DNA of 28,642 nt from a virus. This document shows, piece after piece, positions 24,169 to 28,528 of this stretch (position 1 is its first letter; every line of letters starts with the position of its first letter). The notes beneath the pieces were generated by a model. That model saw nothing but the letters and a program-made list of their open reading frames with translations, was not told the DNA's origin and did not search any database. The position numbers were made by a program, and so were the translations under genes. The stretch is taken from positions 1 through 28,642 of IMG/VR virus record IMGVR_UViG_3300046007_006301, one strand, 5' to 3'.

Positions 24169-24175
24169 GCGCCCT
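24154..24175 (-). terminator. Rho-independent terminator after the pstS unit
   Basis: AGGGCGCT and AGCGCCCT form a perfect 8-bp stem with a 6-nt loop, followed on the minus strand by TTTTC. It lies about 13 nt after the stop of the small acidic gene. Its sequence is shared with the -35 box of the next promoter. The T-tract is short, so some read-through is likely. Confidence 0.75.
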
Positions 24176-24188
24176 ATTTGTCCAAAAT

Positions 24189-24392
24189 TTAATTATTTTC
24201 GTAAGGTTCCGGCTCTTCGACGTCTTGGTGATCACTATCCTCTGAGGATATAATTAATGATACTTTGTCGTGATGTTGTAGTTCACCTACTAAATCACAA
24301 ATACGAGCTAATATTGATAAGTGTTCTGTTGTAGATTCATCCTCACAAGAGAATGAAATTCGCATATTATGGTGTGTCATTTCTAAATTCAT
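24189..24392 (-). CDS. Small acidic protein, unknown function
   Basis: A 67-residue protein, MNLEMTHHNMRISFSCEDES onward, with a helix around ILARICDLVGELQHHD and a strongly acidic C-terminus (SEDSDHQDVEEPEPYENN). No family is recognised. AAGGAG overlaps the stop of the 33-aa membrane peptide gene at good spacing from this ATG, which supports real translation. It ends the pstS transcript before the hairpin terminator. Confidence 0.7.
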   Translation of the reverse strand: MNLEMTHHNMRISFSCEDESTTEHLSILARICDLVGELQHHDKVSLIISSEDSDHQDVEEPEPYENN

Positions 24393-24401
24393 AAGATCTC
24401 C

Positions 24402-24503
24402 TTAAAATCTACGCTTTCTCCACTTATATATAGCCGGACCAACCATACCGATTGTTATTAAAACAACTACACCTGAAACAATCAGTAGTTTGGTTTCAAT
24501 CAT
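24402..24503 (-). CDS. 33-residue single-span membrane peptide
   Basis: A short frame starts in an ATGA overlap with the pstS stop and encodes 33 residues: a short polar start (MIETK), one hydrophobic span of about 20 residues (LLIVSGVVVLITIGMVGPAI), and a basic end YKWRKRRF that would stay in the cytoplasm. The next gene's AAGGAG overlaps its stop codon. Tight coupling on both sides makes it likely to be real although it is very small. It may act with PstS or the membrane; the function is unknown. Confidence 0.65.
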   Translation of the reverse strand: MIETKLLIVSGVVVLITIGMVGPAIYKWRKRRF

Positions 24504-25507
24504 TTAATTTGACTCCAGACCTTTTGTCTAATTTGATTCTGTAGGGTATCTGGTAAATGAACATAGTCAAGTTCTTCACTTAACTTTTTACCGTTCTTAA
24601 ATGCCCAATCGAAAAATTTTATTACTTCAGCACTTGCCTTTTTATCAACAGGTTCTTTATACATGATAATGAATGAAGCTGTAGTAACAGGCCAGGTATC
24701 TTTGCCGCCCTGATTTACGATGCTCAGTCCCATACCTGGGACACTGAACCAGTCCGCACCTGCCGCTGCTGCAGCAAATGTCGCATCATCTGGGTCGACG
24801 AAGTTACCTGATTTGTTTTGTAGTTTCATGTATGTCATATTATTTTTCTTGACATACGCATATTCAACATAACCAATACTACCTTTAATTCTATTTACAT
24901 TAGCAGCAACTCCTTCATTGCCTTTACCGCCAACAGAGCTTGTAGCAGGCCATTTTACTGCTGCTCCTCGTCCAACTCGTTTCTCCCACTCTGGGCTAAC
25001 ACTAGTGAGATAATCAGTCCAATTAAAAGTAGTACCAGATCCATCAGCTCGATGAACCACTGTAATGTTGGTGTTAGGGAGGGATTTCCCAGGATTAAGT
25101 TTAACAAGTTTATCATCGTTCCATTTGGTTATGTTTCCCATGAACACTTCGGCAAGCACAGGTCCTGTAATTCGAAGTTCACCGGGCTTGAATCCATCCA
25201 AATTAAAGACAGGGACAGTGCCACCAATGATAGCTGGAAATTGTATTTGACCCAATTTTTCCAAATCTTCACCCTTAACTGGTGCATCACTTGCTCCAAA
25301 GGCTACAGTTTTATTGTTGATTTGTCTTATGCCGCCAGAACTACCGATGCTTTGATAGTTGAGAGTGTTGCCAGTAGCTTTGTGATATGCTTCTGCCCAT
25401 TTGGCATAAATTGGATATGGAAAGGTAGCACCTGCTCCAGTAATTTCTGCAGCATTAGCGCTAAGGGAAAATAGTGGGAAAAATAAAATTGCGAATAGTT
25501 TTTTCAT
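24500..25507 (-). CDS. pstS: Phosphate-binding protein PstS
   Basis: Periplasmic phosphate-binding component of the Pst ABC transporter. It has a signal peptide (MKKLFAILFFPLFSLSANAA), then ITGAGATFPYPIYAKWAEAY, SIGSSGGIRQI, FGASDAPVKGEDLEKL and VVHRADGSGTTFNWTDYL, the phosphate-contacting segments of the family. At 335 residues it has normal length. No pstCAB genes follow, so it must work with the host permease, as in other marine phages that carry pstS to raise phosphate uptake. A Pho-box-like repeat lies 36-53 nt before the start, and AAGGAG gives a strong ribosome site. Confidence 0.96.
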   Translation of the reverse strand: MKKLFAILFFPLFSLSANAAEITGAGATFPYPIYAKWAEAYHKATGNTLNYQSIGSSGGIRQINNKTVAFGASDAPVKGEDLEKLGQIQFPAIIGGTVPVFNLDGFKPGELRITGPVLAEVFMGNITKWNDDKLVKLNPGKSLPNTNITVVHRADGSGTTFNWTDYLTSVSPEWEKRVGRGAAVKWPATSSVGGKGNEGVAANVNRIKGSIGYVEYAYVKKNNMTYMKLQNKSGNFVDPDDATFAAAAAGADWFSVPGMGLSIVNQGGKDTWPVTTASFIIMYKEPVDKKASAEVIKFFDWAFKNGKKLSEELDYVHLPDTLQNQIRQKVWSQIK

Positions 25508-25542
25508 TAGATCTCCTTATAATATTAAATATCTATAAGGTG

Positions 25543-25560
25543 TAATCTAATTTTAATCTA
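25543..25560 (-). promoter_or_regulatory. Pho-box-like direct repeat before pstS
   Basis: TAGATTA occurs twice on the minus strand (25560-25554 and 25549-25543), separated by AAAT. Two 7-bp direct repeats on an 11-bp period with an AT-rich 4-bp spacer is the architecture of a PhoB-binding Pho box, although the bases differ from the E. coli consensus CTGTCAT. It lies 36 nt before the pstS start and overlaps the stop codon of the upstream small gene. Confidence 0.5.
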
Positions 25561-25755
25561 AACTGTTCGCATATATTCTCTTAATTTGTCCCAATCAATG
25601 TCGAAACTAATTTTTTCACCATTTTTATACACGGTAGTTGAATAGTTGCCAAATTCAATACCGTCTTTTACTGGTGCTACAATAATTTCTTCAACTTCTT
25701 TTTTCTTCTTAGTTGTTTTCGGCTCAGTCTTTTTTGCTGCAGGTTTTCTAGGCAT
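25558..25755 (-). CDS. Small basic-tailed protein, unknown function
   Basis: A 65-residue protein. The first 22 residues are a low-complexity Lys/Pro/Ala/Thr tail (MPRKPAAKKTEPKTTKKKKE), suggesting nucleic acid contact. The remaining part has IEFGNYSTTVYKNGEKISFD and WDKLREYMRTV, a small beta-alpha domain of no recognised family. AGGAG lies before the ATG. It sits between the 2OG oxygenase and pstS, and its stop codon overlaps the Pho-box-like repeat. Confidence 0.7.
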   Translation of the reverse strand: MPRKPAAKKTEPKTTKKKKEVEEIIVAPVKDGIEFGNYSTTVYKNGEKISFDIDWDKLREYMRTV

Positions 25756-25764
25756 AATTTTCTC

Positions 25765-26328
25765 CTACCAAGACCAAGAAACAAAGGAATATCTAACACC
25801 TGTTGTCACCGGATCTACTCTATGTGGAAATAAAAAGTTTGAAGGGAACACTAAAAGATCGCCAGTTTTTACATCAAGTTTTTCATCATCAAACATAATA
25901 AGTTCTCCTCCCTCAAAATCCTCATTTAGAATACCAAGAATAGTGAGAATAGGAACACCTTTTCGCATACCATCAAATAAAGAATGGATATGATCGCAAT
26001 GATTACGCATCTCCGTTCCTACTTCGTATTTATTGAAACGAATTTGCATATATCCGTTCCAACCAGCATGCCAATCAAAATTAAAATCTTTTAGAATGTA
26101 TTGTTCAAGAGAATCCCATGTTCTTTTCATAAGATATGGGGTGGTGCTAACATTTTGATATGTTACTGATAAATCAGTATTGAATGTTTTATGGTCATCT
26201 TTTTTAACATCATAATAAGCATGTTTATGATAAACAGCTGCCTTAAGTTCTTTTACTGTTTTCTTACATTGTTTCAAATCAAGAAAACCTTTATAAATTT
26301 TTAAATAACTACGTAAATCTTTATCCAT
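25765..26328 (-). CDS. 2-oxoglutarate/Fe(II)-dependent oxygenase
   Basis: A 187-residue prolyl-4-hydroxylase-like oxygenase common in marine T4-like phages. The iron-binding facial triad is H110-x-D112 in RNHCDHIHSLFDG and H169 in NFLFPHRVDPV, with R179 in TGVRYSFVSW as the 2-oxoglutarate-binding arginine. The segment EDFEGGELIMFDD between them is the usual beta-turn of the fold. The substrate is not known for the phage members. It is the first protein gene after the tRNA cluster, 13 nt from tRNA-Val, with AGGA upstream of the ATG. Confidence 0.92.
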   Translation of the reverse strand: MDKDLRSYLKIYKGFLDLKQCKKTVKELKAAVYHKHAYYDVKKDDHKTFNTDLSVTYQNVSTTPYLMKRTWDSLEQYILKDFNFDWHAGWNGYMQIRFNKYEVGTEMRNHCDHIHSLFDGMRKGVPILTILGILNEDFEGGELIMFDDEKLDVKTGDLLVFPSNFLFPHRVDPVTTGVRYSFVSWSW

Positions 26329-26341
26329 AATAATTCCTATT

Positions 26342-26417
26342 TGGTACCGGGTAGTGGGATCGAACCACTGACCCTCTGCTTGTAAGGCAGACGCTCGTAC
26401 CTCTGAGCTAACCCGGT
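26342..26417 (-). tRNA. tRNA-Val (UAC)
   Basis: Cloverleaf with acceptor ACCGGGT/ACCCGGT, anticodon stem TCTGC/GCAGA around CTTACAA (anticodon TAC), T-arm AGTGG-TTCGATC-CCACT, and encoded CCA. It has normal D- and T-loop signatures. It is the last tRNA of the cluster. Confidence 0.95.
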
Positions 26418-26433
26418 GCAGTGTTATATCACC

Positions 26434-26441
26434 TATTTATA
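26434..26441 (-). promoter_or_regulatory. Exact T4-late-type octamer TATAAATA
   Basis: TATAAATA on the minus strand fills part of the 24-nt spacer between the tRNA-Gly CCA and the 5' end of tRNA-Val. It could be an internal late promoter for tRNA-Val and the 2OG oxygenase. A chance match in AT-rich DNA is quite possible. Confidence 0.35.
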
Positions 26442-26517
26442 TGGAGCGGACGATCGGATTCGAACCGACGACATTTTGCTTGGCAAGCAAACATTCTACC
26501 AACTGAATTACGTCCGC
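26442..26517 (-). tRNA. tRNA-Gly (GCC)
   Basis: Cloverleaf with acceptor GCGGACG/CGTCCGC, discriminator T, encoded CCA, anticodon stem TTTGC/GCAAA around TTGCCAA (anticodon GCC), and T-arm GTCGG-TTCGAAT-CCGAT. D- and T-loops are canonical. One nucleotide separates it from the preceding tRNA-Leu. Confidence 0.95.
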
Positions 26518-26518
26518 A

Positions 26519-26595
26519 TGGTGCCCCAGAGGAGACTCGAACTCCTAAAATTTGGCTTCTAAGACCAACACGTATACCAGTTCCGTCACCGGGGC
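26519..26595 (-). tRNA. tRNA-Leu (UAG) with short variable loop
   Basis: Acceptor GCCCCGG/CTGGGGC (one G-U pair), anticodon stem TTGGT/GCCAA around CTTAGAA (anticodon TAG), T-arm AGGAG-TTCGAGT-CTCCT and encoded CCA. The variable region is only ATTTT, whereas tRNA-Leu normally has a long variable arm, so its charging as Leu is not assured. The D-loop contains the usual GG. Confidence 0.85.
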
Positions 26596-26600
26596 ATTAC

Positions 26601-26676
26601 TGGTCTCGGGTGAGGGTCACGATCCCCCGACCTCCTGTTCCCAAAACAGGCATTCTACCAACTGAACTAACCCGAG
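26601..26676 (-). tRNA. tRNA-Pro (UGG)
   Basis: Acceptor CTCGGGT/ACCCGAG with encoded CCA, anticodon stem CCTGT/ACAGG around TTTGGGA (anticodon TGG), and T-arm GGGGG-ATCGTGA-CCCTC. The T-loop starts AT instead of TT, a mild departure. Its first base follows the TAA stop of the release-factor-like gene with no spacer. Confidence 0.92.
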
Positions 26677-27081
26677 TTATTTATCTAAAAAACTAAAATC
26701 AAATTTATCTGGATCATCTACTAATTGATCAATAGTTACTTCTGTCCATTTGCCGTCTATTTTAACTTCGACTTTTACTTTATTTAAGCTTGCTTGTATT
26801 TGCCGCTCAACTTCGTAATGCTCACCTGTTCGCTTCATGTATTCTATATGTATCCATTTCTTAAACTTATCAGTTTCAGCCATCTTACGAAAGGCTTCTT
26901 TTCTATTATCAAGTTGGCTACGACTAGATTCACTATAGCCATGGGCTCCAGATGCTTTATGTATACAATGGACAGCGCTAGACGTCTTGTTGCGTTTCTG
27001 TCCACCAGCACCGGTGCCCCTGGTATAGGACCACTCACAGTCTTTGGCAGTAATACTAAAAAAAGGTTCTTTATTATTCAT
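26677..27081 (-). CDS. Class I release-factor-like protein with GGQ motif (ArfB/PrfH-like)
   Basis: A 134-residue protein holding the catalytic domain of class I release factors: SYTRGTGAGGQKRNKTSSAV contains G26-G27-Q28, and SRSQLDNRKEAFRKM is the helix that follows in RF-type proteins. It lacks the codon-recognition domains of RF1/RF2, as ArfB and similar ribosome-rescue hydrolases do. It probably releases peptides from stalled ribosomes, useful when host mRNA is degraded; this is inferred. The gene is squeezed between tRNA-Phe and tRNA-Pro. Its ATG is only 6 nt after the tRNA-Phe CCA and has no Shine-Dalgarno outside that tRNA. Confidence 0.88.
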   Translation of the reverse strand: MNNKEPFFSITAKDCEWSYTRGTGAGGQKRNKTSSAVHCIHKASGAHGYSESSRSQLDNRKEAFRKMAETDKFKKWIHIEYMKRTGEHYEVERQIQASLNKVKVEVKIDGKWTEVTIDQLVDDPDKFDFSFLDK

Positions 27082-27087
27082 GATAGT

Positions 27088-27163
27088 TGGTGCCCTCTTC
27101 TGGTTACGCTCCAGACTCCCACGCTCTTCAGGCGTATGCTTTCACTAGATTAGCTTAGAGGGC
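27088..27163 (-). tRNA. tRNA-Phe (GAA), divergent elbow
   Basis: Acceptor GCCCTCT/AGAGGGC with encoded CCA, anticodon stem TACGC/GCGTG around CTGAAGA (anticodon GAA), and T-stem TCTGG/CCAGA. The T-loop is AGCGTAA rather than TTCRANN and the D-loop (AATCTAGTGAA) has no GG, so the usual D-loop/T-loop contacts cannot form. Its first G is also the last base of the TAG stop of the upstream gene. Confidence 0.78.
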
Positions 27164-27804
27164 TATTTCATTAATCGTTTAACAAATTTAAGTAATAATT
27201 GATGATGCCTATACTCATGCCAATAAGGTTTTAAATATTTTTTCTTATACCAGTAAATATCACTCTCTGGATGAGGACCAATAACACCTATATTATTTTG
27301 TATAATTGCTGCTGGATCACCATTGCTATAAGTAGCAATTGTTTCAAAGTTATTAGAATCACCTAATAAACTACATCCATCGTAAAAAAACATTGCCTCA
27401 TTATGACCTTCCCAATTAACATTTACTACTGTACTATAACTTCTATTTGTCTCAGCATTAGGTCTCTTAATATATTGAACAGGATTCACATCTTCTAGTA
27501 TGTTGAAATAATGAGGGCCTGCCCAATAAGCACCCATACAAATACCAAGATATCGTTTCCCTTTAGCAATTTGATTTTGTATCACATCTTGCTTATTAGC
27601 TAATAACTTGTAATATCTATCACTATCACCCATACCACCGGGAAACGCTATCATTTTATACTTACTTAGTATAGCATCTGTCAATTCATCTCTGTTAATT
27701 ACGTCGACATCGAATGCCATACTTAATGATCTTAAGATGCCATGAGCACACTCTACACTGCACTCAGGATGATTGTGAAATAACGCTATACGGTGTTGTT
27801 TCAT
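27163..27804 (-). CDS. Glutamine amidotransferase-like protein (BPL_N type)
   Basis: A 213-residue class I glutamine amidotransferase-fold protein. Nucleophile C89 lies in the elbow YLGICMGAYWAG, an oxyanion-type strand in AFPGGMGDSDRYY, and the His/Glu pair H178 and E180 in IGVIGPHPESD. The GICxGAYWAG form is typical of the BPL_N family (related to the N-terminal domain of eukaryotic biotin-protein ligase). The substrate is unknown; amide transfer, or a protease-like use of the fold, is possible. The TAG stop shares its G with tRNA-Phe. A perfect hairpin (27807-27822) lies just before the ATG, with no clear Shine-Dalgarno. Confidence 0.8.
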   Translation of the reverse strand: MKQHRIALFHNHPECSVECAHGILRSLSMAFDVDVINRDELTDAILSKYKMIAFPGGMGDSDRYYKLLANKQDVIQNQIAKGKRYLGICMGAYWAGPHYFNILEDVNPVQYIKRPNAETNRSYSTVVNVNWEGHNEAMFFYDGCSLLGDSNNFETIATYSNGDPAAIIQNNIGVIGPHPESDIYWYKKKYLKPYWHEYRHHQLLLKFVKRLMK

Positions 27805-27806
27805 TT

Positions 27807-27822
27807 AACCATATTTATGGTT
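27807..27822 (-). repeat. Perfect hairpin between the structured RNA and a start codon
   Basis: AACCAT and ATGGTT flank AAAT on the minus strand, directly after the last base of the structured RNA and 2 nt before the ATG of the amidotransferase gene. It may mark the 3' border of the RNA or control translation. It contains CATAAATA, one base from the T4 late motif. No T-tract follows, so it is not a classical terminator. Confidence 0.55.
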
Positions 27823-27952
27823 GATCCATTGTGGGAGGGATTTCGAAACCCTCATTTCGCTGCACTCTAACCTCTAAGCTACTGCCCCTGTGGAGCAGGT
27901 GGGACTCGAACCCACGCCTCGCTGCGTGTTATCCATTACACTACCACGGATC
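27823..27952 (-). other. Double tRNA-like module with swapped acceptor strands
   Basis: Read 5' to 3' on the minus strand this is: strand GATCCGTGG; TA; D-arm GTGT-8-ACAC; connector GCAGCGAGGC; T-arm GTGGG-TTCGAGT-CCCAC; strand CTGCTCC; loop ACA; strand GGGGCAG; TA; D-arm GCTT-8-GAGT; connector GCAGCGAAAT; T-arm GAGGG(T)-TTCGAAA-(T)CCCTC; strand CCAC-AAT-GGATC. Every base is used. CTGCTCC pairs with GGGGCAG (7 bp, one G-U) and GATCC-GTGG pairs with CCAC-AAT-GGATC. Both D-loops hold GG and both T-loops are TTCGANN, but neither half has an anticodon arm. It forms the 3' end of the structured RNA. Confidence 0.75.
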
Positions 27953-28439
27953 GCCGGAGTCATGACTTCCGACTATGGTACAGGTTAATTACTCCTAGAC
28001 CATATTGAAACACACTCATCATCTCTTTTTTGGACACCAGACCGGAGCGACCGGGGCTTGAAATGCCTGGCGATATCCTGCTTCGAAACAGGGATGGACA
28101 GAACGCCGCAGTGCCGAATGTGCTTCAATATGGTTGCCGGTTACAAAATCCGGCGTTACACTTTCGGAGTAACTGTTCTACCTATCCCGTCACCGACTTC
28201 GTTTAAGACTCGCCGCCTTTATACACGCTGATGGCCACGTGTTATGGTATCAGCTACTCTTTCCCAAGAGCCCCGATGTGAGGTATTGCCCTGTCCAGTG
28301 TCTTGTGTATCGGATGACACAGTCCTATCTTTTGTTTTACCCTGCCGGATGAATGGCCCGGAGGGAGGAAAAAAGAAACCTAAGACCCCTAACGCTGGTC
28401 TTGTCGCGCCTACTAATAACCGGCGTAGGACCGGGGATC
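27823..28439 (-). ncRNA. Large structured non-coding RNA (GOLLD/ROOL-like setting)
   Basis: About 617 nt without a credible gene, clearly more GC-rich than its surroundings and full of helices on the minus strand. A 19-bp helix joins 28134-28116 to 28017-27999; its two non-Watson-Crick positions are G-U pairs only if the minus strand is the RNA. Local hairpins include 28429-28409 (CCTAC/GTAGG), 28402-28382 (AAGACC/GGTCTT), 28365-28340 (CCCTCCGG/CCGG-C-AGGG), 28254-28227 (GCTGAT/ATCAGC), 28173-28155 (GTTAC/GTAAC), 28154-28136 (GCCGG/CCGGC), 28092-28077 (CCTG/CAGG) and 28054-28042 (CCGG-TCGCT-CCGG). It lies between tRNA-like elements. Size and phage tRNA context recall GOLLD and ROOL RNAs. Structured RNA is well supported; class membership is a guess. 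Confidence 0.8.
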
Positions 28440-28528
28440 TGGTGGGGACTAAAGGAATCGAACCTAACCGCCAACCACTCTACATATTATGGCAAGAGAT
28501 TTACAGTCTCCTGTAGAGAATAGCCCCC
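28440..28528 (-). tRNA. Degenerate tRNA-Tyr-like element (GUA)
   Basis: Acceptor GGGGGCT/AGTCCCC with encoded CCA, and anticodon stem GGAGA/TCTCT around CTGTAAA (anticodon GTA). Only 10 nt replace the D-arm region, the T-stem TTAGG/CCTTT has two T-T mismatches, and the variable region has 27 nt. CTCTACA (28518-28512) is fully complementary to TGTAGAG (28484-28478), giving a 7-bp helix outside the anticodon stem. It may be a repurposed tRNA that belongs to the adjoining structured RNA. Its first G is the last base of the upstream TAG stop. Confidence 0.55.

Noticed and set aside
26421-26696. 91-residue plus-strand ORF across the tRNA cluster
   Set aside because: It is antisense to four tRNA genes. 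Its peptide (GRSDSNRRHFAWQANILPTE and so on) is the well-known spurious translation of antisense tRNA sequence.
27953-28439. Group I or group II intron in a tRNA gene
   Set aside because: I could not find the conserved P/Q/R/S elements or a domain V, and the flanking tRNA-like elements are complete units rather than two halves of one tRNA.
28244-28516. 90-residue plus-strand ORF over the structured RNA
   Set aside because: It runs antisense to strong RNA hairpins and the Tyr-type element, has no ribosome site, and shows no protein-like pattern. All supported genes are on the minus strand.
27823-28528. A tmRNA, including a permuted two-piece form
   Set aside because: The adjacent 3' and 5' acceptor strands (CTGCTCC-ACA-GGGGCAG) first suggested a permuted tmRNA, but I found no tag reading frame, no G3-U70 in the expected place, no encoded CCA at that junction, and both halves have D-arms, which tmRNA lacks.
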